From UBA1858 sp965227695 (GTDB taxonomy: Bacteria > Pseudomonadota > Gammaproteobacteria > UBA4575): a stretch of 64,000 nt of DNA. The position numbers and the translations under genes were made by a program. Every line of letters starts with the position of its first letter. Positions within the stretch are counted from its first letter, which is position 1. Location of the stretch: the NCBI GenBank assembly GCA_965227695.1, contig OZ245760.1, positions 806,001 to 870,000 of the forward strand, given 5' to 3'. This document shows, piece after piece, positions 39,736 to 48,558 of this stretch. The notes under the pieces were generated by a model. That model saw only the letters and a program-made list of their open reading frames with translations. It made no database searches and had not been told where the DNA came from.

Positions 39736-40599
39736 TTATTTCGGCTTCGACTGATTAAAGTAGCGAAAGAACTGTGAATCCGGGTCTATTACCAGTACAT
39801 CATCCTTGCTTGAGAAGGTTTGTTTGTAAGCGGTTAAACTTTTTGTGAGTGAATAAAACTCTTCATCCTTGCCATAGGCGCGTGCGTATATATCCGCGGC
39901 TGTGGCATCACCCTCACCACGTAATAATTCGGATTGCTTGTATGCGTCCGCCAGTGTTATTTGTCTTTGACGATCTGCAGCGGCGCGGATTTTTTCGGCA
40001 GATTCCTGGCCGCGCGCACGAAAGTCCTTTGCTACACGATTACGCTCTGCACGCATGCGCTCGTATACTGACTCGCTGATATCATCCGTGTAATCGATAC
40101 GGCTGATACGTAAATCCACTACCTCAATTCCCAGGTCTGATGACAAATTGTTTGCTTTTTCAACGAGCGATTCCATGATTTGAGCACGTTCTCCGGAGAT
40201 TACTTCTTTGACAGTGCGTCGTCCGAACTCCTCGCGCAGTTCATCCTTGGTTATTTGGCTCAGTCGACTGTTCGCCTGAACTTCACGACCACCTGTTGCA
40301 ACAAAATAGTCACGCACGTTATCAATGCGCCACTTGATGAAATAATCGACGAAGACATATTTCTTTTCTTTAGTCGGAAATAAATCAGGTTGAATATCAA
40401 GCGTCAGGATACGTGAGTCAAATTTTCTGACATTGTTGATGAAAGGGATTTTCCAGTGCAGCCCCGGCTTGATATCGTCTTTTTTGATCTCGCCGAACTT
40501 AAAAAGAATTGCTCTTTGTGTTTCGCTGACGGTGAAAGCACACAGTCCGAAAACCGCAAGCGCAACGATTGTGACGGTTAAGATTATTTTAGATATCAT
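39736..40599 (-). CDS. hflC: FtsH protease regulator HflC
   Basis: A 287-residue SPFH/band-7 protein, anchored by an N-terminal helix (about 4-22), with the bulk in the periplasm. Family signatures are TQRAILFKFGEIKKDDIKPG, a PHB domain (about 20-190) including VVDLRISRIDYTDDISESVY, and the coiled coil ERNRVAKDFRARGQESAEKI. With HflK it forms a large cage around the FtsH AAA protease and restrains it. The ATG of hflC abuts the hflK stop with no gap, so translation is coupled. Usual length. Confidence 0.96.
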   Translation of the reverse strand: MISKIILTVTIVALAVFGLCAFTVSETQRAILFKFGEIKKDDIKPGLHWKIPFINNVRKFDSRILTLDIQPDLFPTKEKKYVFVDYFIKWRIDNVRDYFVATGGREVQANSRLSQITKDELREEFGRRTVKEVISGERAQIMESLVEKANNLSSDLGIEVVDLRISRIDYTDDISESVYERMRAERNRVAKDFRARGQESAEKIRAAADRQRQITLADAYKQSELLRGEGDATAADIYARAYGKDEEFYSLTKSLTAYKQTFSSKDDVLVIDPDSQFFRYFNQSKPK

Positions 40600-41736
40600 C
40601 TATCTTCCCTCCCTGCCGCGAAAAGTTCTTCGTTGGCTGGTGCTGGTGGTATCCGAGCGTTCTGAGGTGGTCGGAGATCCAAAATTAATTGCCCCCGAGG
40701 TTGATTGTTTATTTTTCATAAGTTGATCGAGAGGCAAATACATAATGTTATTGTTTCCTTCAACATCGAGCATCACTTTGGTGGAGTTGCTCAAAACCGT
40801 CTGGGCTGCTTCAAGGTAGAGACGCTCGCGGGTAATTTCCGGTGCCTGCTGGTAAATCACCCTGAGTGCTTCGAATCTTTCAGTTTCACCTTCTGCCTGT
40901 GAGACAATCGCTTCTTTATAAGCAGTGGCATCTTCTATGATGCGCGCCGCTTCACCGCGGGACTGGGGGACGATCGTATTGGCATAGGCCTGGGCATCCT
41001 GAATAAAACGCTCTCTATCCTCACGCGATTTGATTACATCATCAAAGGCGCTCTGGACCGGTGCCGGTGGCTGGGTTTTCTCAAGGTTGAGACTGGTGAC
41101 TTCAAATCCTGTTTCATAGCGGTCAAGAATTTCTTGCATGAGTGATTGGGTGTTTGCCGCAATGACTTCCAGACCTTCATACAGGACAAAGTCTATTTCA
41201 CTTTTGCCAACGATTTCCCGAATGGCGCTTTCCATACTTTCTTTTAGCGTGATTTCAGGGAAGCGCACATTGAACAGGTAGTTCGGTGCATCTTTAATAC
41301 GATATTGCGCTGCCAGGACCACTTCGACGATATTTTCATCTTTTGTCAGCATCGTGGTCTGATGCCGGGAGCTACGTATCTGTTGCATGTCCACTCTTTG
41401 CAGTTCCTGAATGGGGTAAGGTAAATGCCAGTGCAGGCCGGGACCGGTCTGTTCCTTGTATTTGCCAAACTGCAAGATCACTCCGGTGGTACCGTCTGTG
41501 ATGGTATAAATGCCTGTTGCCGCCCAAACCAGTGCTGCGACGATCAGCGCAAATACGCCAATGCCGGCTGCATTGCCGGGTGACCCCGAGCCTGATCCGC
41601 CGCTACCGCCACCGAAGATGCCGCCGAATTTTCGACTGAGCTTCTGGAATATTTCATCAAGATCTGGCGGTCCTTGATTATTAGAATTACGATTCCAGGG
41701 GTCGTCGTTTTTATTACCTGGGCTATTCCAAGGCAT
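40600..41736 (-). CDS. hflK: FtsH protease regulator HflK
   Basis: A 378-residue partner of HflC. A cytoplasmic N-terminal segment rich in Asn/Gly (NKNDDPWNRNSNNQGPPDLD, then a Gly/Ser run about 40-55) precedes the membrane helix (about 57-75). The band-7 domain has TDGTTGVILQFGKYKEQTGP and LHWHLPYPIQELQRVD. The C-terminal region ends in a low-complexity TTSERSDTTSTSQRR tail. It is shorter than E. coli HflK (419), mainly in the termini. AGAGG-like pairing is weak, GGAG precedes the ATG by 7-8 bases. Sits between hflX and hflC. Confidence 0.96.
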   Translation of the reverse strand: MPWNSPGNKNDDPWNRNSNNQGPPDLDEIFQKLSRKFGGIFGGGSGGSGSGSPGNAAGIGVFALIVAALVWAATGIYTITDGTTGVILQFGKYKEQTGPGLHWHLPYPIQELQRVDMQQIRSSRHQTTMLTKDENIVEVVLAAQYRIKDAPNYLFNVRFPEITLKESMESAIREIVGKSEIDFVLYEGLEVIAANTQSLMQEILDRYETGFEVTSLNLEKTQPPAPVQSAFDDVIKSREDRERFIQDAQAYANTIVPQSRGEAARIIEDATAYKEAIVSQAEGETERFEALRVIYQQAPEITRERLYLEAAQTVLSNSTKVMLDVEGNNNIMYLPLDQLMKNKQSTSGAINFGSPTTSERSDTTSTSQRRTFRGREGR

Positions 41737-41780
41737 GTAGTTCTCCGATATGAAAAATTTAAATAACTAGGCGGTACATT

Positions 41781-43094
41781 CTATTCACTCTGAGCGAAAA
41801 AATCAGCCTTATGTTCAACAGATTGACCGTCCGATGGCATATACAGGTAATCGGTAAAGCGCTGTTTTAGTGAATTGTCCATGCAGGCCTCGATTTCCCA
41901 TAGCCCATCTGGGCTAAAATGCTCATTAACCACGGCATTATGCTTGTATAACAATGCGCGTAGCTCGGCACGATCCAGCGGCAGGCGCACCGTGACTTGA
42001 TACTGTCGGGCCTGAAAATATTGCTGCAGGGCGGCCTGTAACAGATTGATGCCCTGATCTTCCAGTGCGGACACCCAGACACGCCTGACTTTACCTTCCT
42101 CGTTCATGTCGATATGAGGTATCTGTGCAGCCTGATCAATCTTGTTGAAAACAAGTAACTGGGGGCAATGGTGTGCATTGATTTGTTTTAGTACTTCGTT
42201 GACCTGAGTAATGTGCTCATTACGCAGTTCACTGCTTGCGTCTACCACGTGCAGTAACAAATCAGCTTCACAGGTCTCCTGGAGTGTGGCATGAAATGCA
42301 TCCACCAGATCATGTGGAAGATTTTGAATAAAGCCGACCGTGTCTGCCAGCACAACATGCAGCGCCTTATCAAGTTCCATTTTTCGAAGCGTAGGATCAA
42401 GCGTGGCGAATAATTGATCGGCCTGGTAGACGGCTGAAGCGGTTAATCGATTGAATAGCGTTGATTTGCCCGCGTTGGTATAACCAACAAGTGCTATGGT
42501 CGGTACTGCATTCTTTTTGCGTGCCTGCCGACCCTGTTCGCGCTGTTTACGTACTTTTTGTAAACGTTTTTCAAGGTGCTTGACCCGTTGTGCCAGCAAT
42601 CGTCTATCAGTTTCGAGCTGGGTCTCACCAGGCCCTCTCAGACCGATCCCCCCTTTTTGTCTTTCCAGGTGAGTCCAGCCACGTATCAGTCTTGTTGATA
42701 TAAATTTCAGTTGAGCTAACTCAACCTGAAGCTTGCCTTCATAAGACCGGGCGCGTTGGGCAAAGATATCCAGAATGAGCCCGGTTCGGTCCAGTACACG
42801 ACACCGACAGGCTTTTTCTATGTTGCGCTCCTGGCTGGGGGATAGTGTGTGGTTAAACAGTAATAACTCAATGTCCTGTGATTGTACGATTTCAACTAAT
42901 TCATCCACCTTCCCCTGTCCAATCAGGAAGCGAGACTCGGGTCTGGCTCGTGTATAGGGGAGTACACCAATTTCCTGCGCACCGGCCGAGCGGGCCAGCA
43001 GGCGAAATTCTTCGGTGTCCGAAGGATCAAGCGACTTGCCAAATTCCGGGTGTATTAAAAGCGCACGTTCGCCAGATTTTGGCCTTTCAAACAT
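41781..43094 (-). CDS. hflX: ribosome-associated GTPase HflX
   Basis: A 437-residue GTPase that splits stalled ribosomes after stress. The N-terminal HflX domain (about 1-180) has ELAQLKFISTRLIRGWTHLE and RQKGGIGLRGPGETQLETDR, the signature helix-loop. The GTPase domain (about 195-365) carries G1 LVGYTNAGKSTLFN, G3 DTVGFIQNLPHDL and G4 NKID. A C-terminal domain follows. Length and order match the family. It lies directly downstream of hfq (42-base gap) as in E. coli. Confidence 0.97.
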   Translation of the reverse strand: MFERPKSGERALLIHPEFGKSLDPSDTEEFRLLARSAGAQEIGVLPYTRARPESRFLIGQGKVDELVEIVQSQDIELLLFNHTLSPSQERNIEKACRCRVLDRTGLILDIFAQRARSYEGKLQVELAQLKFISTRLIRGWTHLERQKGGIGLRGPGETQLETDRRLLAQRVKHLEKRLQKVRKQREQGRQARKKNAVPTIALVGYTNAGKSTLFNRLTASAVYQADQLFATLDPTLRKMELDKALHVVLADTVGFIQNLPHDLVDAFHATLQETCEADLLLHVVDASSELRNEHITQVNEVLKQINAHHCPQLLVFNKIDQAAQIPHIDMNEEGKVRRVWVSALEDQGINLLQAALQQYFQARQYQVTVRLPLDRAELRALLYKHNAVVNEHFSPDGLWEIEACMDNSLKQRFTDYLYMPSDGQSVEHKADFFAQSE

Positions 43095-43136
43095 TATGCG
43101 ATGTGAATTCTGATGATATCTGTATCATCCAAATAT

Positions 43137-43373
43137 TCATTGCTCTGACTCATCTCCAAACGGAATTTTTACCGCTTTTGCGGGAACAATGGTAGAAATG
43201 GCATGCTTGTAAACCATCTGGTTGACGGCATTTTTCAATACGATAACAAACTGGTCGAACGAATCTATTTGTCCCTGTAATTTAATACCATTGACCAGAT
43301 AGATTGAGACAGCGACCTTTTCTTTGCGTAGCGCATTAAGGAAGGGTTCTTGTAAAGTTTGCCCTTTTGACAT
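43137..43373 (-). CDS. hfq: RNA chaperone Hfq
   Basis: A 78-residue hexameric Sm-like protein that binds small RNAs and mRNAs. Sm1 is KVAVSIYLVNGIKLQGQIDS and Sm2 includes VYKHAIST; the N-terminal QEPFLNALRKE and F-x-x-F in DSFDQFVIVLKN are all present. The C-terminal tail is short (about 10 residues) compared with E. coli Hfq (102). AGGAG lies upstream of the ATG. It sits between miaA and hflX, the standard order. Confidence 0.98.
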   Translation of the reverse strand: MSKGQTLQEPFLNALRKEKVAVSIYLVNGIKLQGQIDSFDQFVIVLKNAVNQMVYKHAISTIVPAKAVKIPFGDESEQ

Positions 43374-43459
43374 GATGTTTGCTCCTAACCTTCGTTATTC
43401 TTCTTATTCAATTGACCTAAGTTGTGCTGTGAACCGGCGGTTGTTCCATGTTGTTAAGT

Positions 43460-44407
43460 TTAACAGTTAGTTGATTCTAATTGGTAAATTATTTGCCGCA
43501 TGATTTGATCTGAACCCATTGTACCGGGGTCGATTAACTTGGTTTTCGGATAATGTCTCAACCAGGTGAGCTGTCTTTTGGCAAGCTGACGTGTGGCAGC
43601 AATTGCCTGATTACGCATTTGCTCACGACTAATGCTGTTTTCAACATAGTGCCATAGCTGACGGTATCCCACACAGCGCATGGAGGGCATGTTGATATCC
43701 AGTGTCCAGTTGCTTCTCAATGCAATCATTTCTTCAATGAGGCCCTGCGCCAGCATGGCATCGAAGCGATCTTCGATACGCTGATGCAGACGACTTCTGT
43801 CCTGGGGGAATAAACCTATACTCAGTATGGAGATGTCGGACCTGGCAGTTTTAGTTTTCGCGTGGTGTGACGAGAGTTTGACACCGCTCAATTCAAATAC
43901 TTCCAGAGCACGTTGAATACGCTGGCTATCGTTTGGATGGATTCTGGCCGCTGATTGCGGGTCTACTTGGGCTAATTTTTGATGTAGTGCGTGCCATCCA
44001 CGTTGCGCGGCGATTTCTTCCATTTCTCTTCTAAGCCTGGTATTTGCCGCGGGTAATTGATTGATCCCATACTGTAGTGCACGAAAATACATGATTGTGC
44101 CACCTACCAGTACAGGAGTTTTGTTGCGACCATGTATTTGATCAATCAACCGGTTGGCGTCGAGGCAAAATTCGGCCACGCTGTAATGCTCATCGGGGTT
44201 ACATAAATTAATAAGATGGTGCGGTGCCCGCGCCAGCTGCTCAGCGCCTGGTTTGGCGGTGCCAATATCCATTTCTTTATAAATCATCGCGGAATCCACA
44301 CTGATTATTTCGCAGTCTGAATTTTCCACCAGTGAAATGGCAAGATCCGTTTTTCCTGTGGCAGTTGGTCCCATTATGAACACGACAGGTTTGTTATTAC
44401 CTGTCAT
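43460..44407 (-). CDS. miaA: tRNA dimethylallyltransferase
   Basis: A 315-residue enzyme that adds dimethylallyl to A37 of tRNAs reading UNN codons. P-loop GPTATGKTDLA (about 12-22), then SVDSAMIYKEMDIGTAKPG (usual DSxxxY motif) and PHHLINLCNPDEHYSVAEF identify it. GGTIMYFRALQYGI and RRALEVFELSG are further blocks. The ATG at 44407, 8 bases after the mutL stop, gives the typical length; a longer frame reads back into mutL and is not used. The order mutL-miaA-hfq is conserved. Confidence 0.97.
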   Translation of the reverse strand: MTGNNKPVVFIMGPTATGKTDLAISLVENSDCEIISVDSAMIYKEMDIGTAKPGAEQLARAPHHLINLCNPDEHYSVAEFCLDANRLIDQIHGRNKTPVLVGGTIMYFRALQYGINQLPAANTRLRREMEEIAAQRGWHALHQKLAQVDPQSAARIHPNDSQRIQRALEVFELSGVKLSSHHAKTKTARSDISILSIGLFPQDRSRLHQRIEDRFDAMLAQGLIEEMIALRSNWTLDINMPSMRCVGYRQLWHYVENSISREQMRNQAIAATRQLAKRQLTWLRHYPKTKLIDPGTMGSDQIMRQIIYQLESTNC

Positions 44408-44414
44408 CTGCGAG

Positions 44415-46226
44415 TCAGCGTCCACGTAAAAACAGTTTATCAAGATCGTCAATGCCGAGCTGAATCCAGGTCGGGCGGCCATGATTACACTGATTACTTC
44501 TTTGTGTAGCTTCCATGGCGCGAAGAAGAGCATTCATTTCATGGATGGTCATGTTGCGATTGGCCCGTACTGATCCATGGCAGGCAATGCTTGAGAGCAT
44601 TTCGTTGCGTGACTGCTCAATGCGGGTACTGACATTGTCATTGTTGAGGTCAGCAATAACGTCGCGAATCAGTTCAGCAATGTCGATACCATTTAAAATA
44701 CCTGGTATTGAGCGAATGACAATAGACGTATCCCCCATACGGTTTATATCAAAGCCAAATGACTCAAACATCTGTTGATGGTCTTCAATTAACGATGCAT
44801 CGCTTGCACTGACAACCATTTGCAAGGGCACTAGCAGATGCTGGGTGCTGGTTTTATGTTGTTGGTCCATGCATTTTAGATGTTCATACACCACTCTCTC
44901 ATGTGCAGCGTGCATGTCGACAAGGACCAGGCCCTGTGCATTCTGAGATAAAATGTAAATACCATGTAACTGTGCCAATGCATAACCAAGCAGGGGGATG
45001 TCATTGGCCGCGGAGGGCGGTTGCGAGCGATCGGTCATGACATAATCACGTGGCTGTTCCTCAATTGATGAAGAATAAAGAACCTCGAGTTGAGAGTGAT
45101 TCGTCATATGACAACCATGATTCGACCCGAATGTATGAGCAGGCACTGGCATATCTGAATGCGCTTTTTGTGTGATATCGGCTGACAGTTTGTTGAAATC
45201 GCGGCTATCAATTGTTGCAGGGCGTACAGTACTGATCGCATGCTTCACTGCCTGTCTGGCAAAATCATGAATTTCCCGGCTATTGTGAAAGCGAACTTCG
45301 TGCTTGGCCGGGTGTGCATTGACGTCGACTTGTGCCGGGTCAATTTCCAGGAAAATAACATAGGCGGGATGACGTCCGTGGTAGAGAACATCCTGATAAG
45401 CAAGCCTGACGGCATGGGAAAGTGTTTTATCACGTATATGGCGCAAATTGACAAACTGGTATTGCATATCTGCCTGTGCACGTGAAAATGTGGGTGCTGC
45501 GATCCAGCCATGTAGCTTTAAATGCGCTGCCGAGTGTTCAAGAGAAACCACATGTTCAACAAAGGATTTTCCAAGCAGTGTTTCTAGTCGCTTGAGTTTA
45601 TCTTCAGCGGTCTGTGCCACTGGTAATGAGTAAACTGTTTTATGATTATGGCGAAATTCCACGGCAACATGAAAATTGGCCAGGGCCAGTCGTTTAATTA
45701 CCTGTTCACAATGATTGTATTCTGTTTTTTCTGTGCGTAAAAACTTGCGTCGTGCAGGAGTATTATAAAAAATGTCGTTGACTGAAACAGTCGTCCCTTT
45801 TGCATGGGCCGCCGGTATTATTTCTGATGTGGTGTGACCACCTTCGAGATGATATGCCCATCCGAGATTTGACTGTTGCTTACTGGATGTCACTGTCATG
45901 CGCGAGACGGATGCGATACTTGGCAAAGCTTCGCCGCGAAAGCCCAGACTGGCTATGGACTGAAGATCATCAAGCGTACGAATTTTCGATGTTGCATGTC
46001 GTGTTAATGCGGACTTTAGCTCTTCTTTGTCTATTCCTGTGCCATTGTCACGAATGGATATGCGCTGTATACCTCCTTTCTCCAGTTCTATCGTGACACG
46101 GCTTGCCGTTGCATCAATACTGTTTTCGAATAATTCCTTAACAACGGATGCGGGTCTCTCAATCACTTCACCGGCAGCAATTTGATTGATTAGTTTGTCA
46201 GGTAATTTTTTTATGGCTCTAGTCAT
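44415..46226 (-). CDS. mutL: DNA mismatch repair protein MutL
   Basis: A 603-residue GHKL ATPase that couples mismatch recognition to strand incision. The N-terminal ATPase domain (about 1-330) has INQIAAGEVIERPASVVKEL, ENSIDATASR, DNGTGI and SLGFRGEALPSI. The C-terminal domain carries DMHAAHERVVYE and CNHGRPTW. These match the DQHA(X)2E(X)4E and C-P-H-G-R-P metal-binding motifs of nicking MutL proteins, with Met replacing Gln. E. coli MutL, which relies on MutH, lacks them. The start at ATG 46226 (MTRAIKKLPD) fits the family; a GTG four codons upstream is also open. Confidence 0.97.
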   Translation of the reverse strand: MTRAIKKLPDKLINQIAAGEVIERPASVVKELFENSIDATASRVTIELEKGGIQRISIRDNGTGIDKEELKSALTRHATSKIRTLDDLQSIASLGFRGEALPSIASVSRMTVTSSKQQSNLGWAYHLEGGHTTSEIIPAAHAKGTTVSVNDIFYNTPARRKFLRTEKTEYNHCEQVIKRLALANFHVAVEFRHNHKTVYSLPVAQTAEDKLKRLETLLGKSFVEHVVSLEHSAAHLKLHGWIAAPTFSRAQADMQYQFVNLRHIRDKTLSHAVRLAYQDVLYHGRHPAYVIFLEIDPAQVDVNAHPAKHEVRFHNSREIHDFARQAVKHAISTVRPATIDSRDFNKLSADITQKAHSDMPVPAHTFGSNHGCHMTNHSQLEVLYSSSIEEQPRDYVMTDRSQPPSAANDIPLLGYALAQLHGIYILSQNAQGLVLVDMHAAHERVVYEHLKCMDQQHKTSTQHLLVPLQMVVSASDASLIEDHQQMFESFGFDINRMGDTSIVIRSIPGILNGIDIAELIRDVIADLNNDNVSTRIEQSRNEMLSSIACHGSVRANRNMTIHEMNALLRAMEATQRSNQCNHGRPTWIQLGIDDLDKLFLRGR

Positions 46227-46253
46227 TGGCTGTTGCACTTGATGGCGGGTTGC

Positions 46254-46601
46254 CTAGGCGAGTAATACCGGTGTTTCGTCTGTCAGGTGGAACATCTTCC
46301 CGACGCCCTCCAGAACATAGTCACAGAATCGTTGTTCATTTTTCCATTGGCTATCCTGGCTAATGGTGTGCTCGCTATCTTGACTCAGCACTTTTATGGA
46401 ATAACTTTGCTGCCCGGTTTTCTGAATGGATTCACACGTGATGTATACTTCCGGCTGTGTACCGCCATCACGCAGCACGGCGGCAATGTATAGATAGTCG
46501 AAGGGGTCAGGGCTTGTAATGTCTGACAGGACTGTGACAATGAACTCGCCATATTGGTACCTTCTTTTAGGTATTGCAGACTGAATTTTGGGTAAAGCCA
46601 T
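46254..46601 (-). CDS. conserved-looking hypothetical protein
   Basis: A 115-residue soluble protein of no recognised family, directly upstream of mutL (27-base gap) and probably co-transcribed with it. It looks like a small alpha/beta protein: FIVTVLSDITSPDPFDYLYI and VLRDGGTQPEVYITCESI are beta-rich, and EQRFCDYVLEGVGKMFHL is helical. There is no signal peptide or motif. Linkage to mutL suggests nothing firm about function. It is divergent from the RibD-C protein gene. Confidence 0.7.
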   Translation of the reverse strand: MALPKIQSAIPKRRYQYGEFIVTVLSDITSPDPFDYLYIAAVLRDGGTQPEVYITCESIQKTGQQSYSIKVLSQDSEHTISQDSQWKNEQRFCDYVLEGVGKMFHLTDETPVLLA

Positions 46602-46670
46602 TATGTTAGTGAGTGTATTGAAGGAAATAATGAATAGTTTAACAGCACCTTGAATCAGTTTAGAGGGTCA

Positions 46671-47501
46671 ATGACAAAAAATGTAATGCAATTATACCCG
46701 ACGCCAGGCGAGGCAGTTCCTCTTCGGGGGCTCTATCTCAGGCGTGAGCGGTTATTGTCAGCTGATGCGGCCATGCCCGCTGTGTATGCTAACTTTTTAA
46801 CCAGTCTGGATGGCAGAATTGCTCTCAAAAACGAGTACCAGCATCACTTTGAATTGCCCGCGGAACTCAAGTCCGATGAGGATTTTATGCTGTTACTGGA
46901 ACTGTATGCACATGCGGATTGCATTATTACCCATGGAGGCTACATGCGCGCTCTCGCTGAAAGTCGCCTGGGCAATATATTGCAGCTGCCAACACTGGCC
47001 GAGACCCGCTACATGCATGAATGGCGACAGCAACAGGCCATGAAGCCTCATCCGGATATTGTTATTGTGAGCGGAAGCCTCGATTTTCCATGGCACGACT
47101 CACTGGATTCCGGGCAACAGAAAGTGCATATTGCCACGGGCGGCAAGGCGATACCGGAATGCCGTGAAAAATGGCAGCGACGTGGACAGCAAGTGCATCA
47201 ATTTGGTGAATCTTTGCATGTTGATGTCAATCAGTTGATGAATTTTCTGGCGTCTAAAGGTTACCAGTCTGTTTACCTGATGGCTGGACCTGATCTGTTG
47301 CAGGACATGATAAAGCATGGTCTTGTTAAACATTTTTTCCTCACGATGAGTCACCAACTGCTGGGTGGGCAGGCATTTAAAACATTGCTGAATGGCGAGC
47401 CGTTGGGTGAAGCCGGACGGCTGCGTCTGAAAAGCATGTATATGGACATGGGTAATTCCAATGAGCTGGGGCAATGGTATGCCGAATTTTCCTTTGCCTG
47501 A
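46671..47501 (+). CDS. RibD C-terminal domain reductase-like protein
   Basis: A 276-residue protein with the dihydrofolate-reductase-like fold of the RibD C-terminal (pyrimidine reductase) family. Conserved parts are YANFLTSLDGRIALKNEYQH, ADCIITHGGYMRALAESRLG, SVYLMAGPDLLQDMIKHGLV and the terminal FLTMSHQLLGG. RibD-C proteins reduce flavin precursors, folates or other pyrimidines with NADPH. Without a deaminase domain and away from other rib genes, it is probably not the riboflavin enzyme. Start: ATG 46671 with GAGGG upstream; an open frame from TTG 46650 is less likely. Confidence 0.85.
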   Translation: MTKNVMQLYPTPGEAVPLRGLYLRRERLLSADAAMPAVYANFLTSLDGRIALKNEYQHHFELPAELKSDEDFMLLLELYAHADCIITHGGYMRALAESRLGNILQLPTLAETRYMHEWRQQQAMKPHPDIVIVSGSLDFPWHDSLDSGQQKVHIATGGKAIPECREKWQRRGQQVHQFGESLHVDVNQLMNFLASKGYQSVYLMAGPDLLQDMIKHGLVKHFFLTMSHQLLGGQAFKTLLNGEPLGEAGRLRLKSMYMDMGNSNELGQWYAEFSFA

Positions 47502-47537
47502 TGAATGATAATTATCGATAACGAATGAGAAAATAAA

Positions 47538-48548
47538 ATGACAGAATTTTTATCAGATTATGGCCTGTTTTTAGCTAAAGCGATGACGGTGTTAATTTTT
47601 TTATGGGTGATTCTTTCCCTGCTGGTTTCGCTGACGCACAAGTCGCAGGATACCGATCAGGTTGAAATAAAAAATTTAAATAAAAAGTATGATCATCTGA
47701 AATTGATAATGCAGAGATCTTTACTGCCCAAGAAAAAAGTCAGGCAGCTGGTCAAGCAGAATAAGAAAGCCCAGAAAAACAGGGAATCCTCAGACAGTAA
47801 ACAGAGAGTTTTTGTGCTGAATTTTGTCGGGAATATAAAAGCCAGTGCGGTTAAACATTTGCGCAAGGAAATTACTGCATTGTTAGCTGTTGCCACTCCG
47901 GATGATGAAGTTGTTGTTTGCCTGGAGAATGCGGGAGGCATGGTGCATGAGCATGGCTTCGCTTCATCACAGCTGGAACGCATTAAACAGCGTAATATAC
48001 CTTTGACTGTTGCGGTTGATAAAGTGGCAGCAAGCGGAGGTTATATGATGGCCTGCGTGGCAGATAAAATTATTGCGGCGCCTTTCTCGATCATTGGTTC
48101 GATAGGCGTCATTGCTCAAATTCCCAATTTTAACCGATTGCTTGAAAAACACGGGATAGAGTATGAGCAAATCAAGGCCGGGGAGCTAAAACGAACCTTG
48201 ACTATGTTTGGCAAAAATACCGATGAAGATCGTGAAAAATTCACCGAGCAAATGGAAGATACTCATACGCTGTTTAAAGATTTTGTAAAAACCAATCGTG
48301 ATAAAGTTGATATTCAGCTGATTGCGACGGGTGAACACTGGCTTGGCAAACGCGCGCTGGAGTTGAATCTTGTTGATGAGCTGATGACCAGTGATGACTA
48401 CCTGTTGCAAAAGAGTGAGACTGCAGATTTATTTGAAATCACCCACGTGTCCCAGAAATCGTTTGGTGAGAAGATCCGAGGTAATATGCAATCTGCCTAC
48501 GAAAAAGTTTTAACTACCCTGTGGGAAGATAAAATCCTGTCTAAATAG
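47538..48548 (+). CDS. sohB: SohB-type S49 protease
   Basis: A 336-residue inner-membrane peptidase of family S49 (signal peptide peptidase A-like). One N-terminal membrane helix (about 12-34), a basic segment with PKKKVRQLVKQNKKAQK, and the protease domain (about 90-300). The nucleophile Ser is in AASGGYMMACVADKI and the general-base Lys in GELKRTLTMFGKN. NLVDEL near the end is also typical. A Fur-like AT-rich palindrome (AATGATAATTATC, 47504-47516) lies 22 bases upstream of its start; significance unknown. Convergent with amiB (10 bases apart). Confidence 0.95.
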   Translation: MTEFLSDYGLFLAKAMTVLIFLWVILSLLVSLTHKSQDTDQVEIKNLNKKYDHLKLIMQRSLLPKKKVRQLVKQNKKAQKNRESSDSKQRVFVLNFVGNIKASAVKHLRKEITALLAVATPDDEVVVCLENAGGMVHEHGFASSQLERIKQRNIPLTVAVDKVAASGGYMMACVADKIIAAPFSIIGSIGVIAQIPNFNRLLEKHGIEYEQIKAGELKRTLTMFGKNTDEDREKFTEQMEDTHTLFKDFVKTNRDKVDIQLIATGEHWLGKRALELNLVDELMTSDDYLLQKSETADLFEITHVSQKSFGEKIRGNMQSAYEKVLTTLWEDKILSK

Positions 48549-48558
48549 GATTGTTTGG

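Noticed and set aside
47504..47516. AATGATAATTATC before sohB as a Fur box
   Set aside because: Only part of the consensus is matched and sohB is not a known iron-regulated gene; AT-rich palindromes like this arise by chance.
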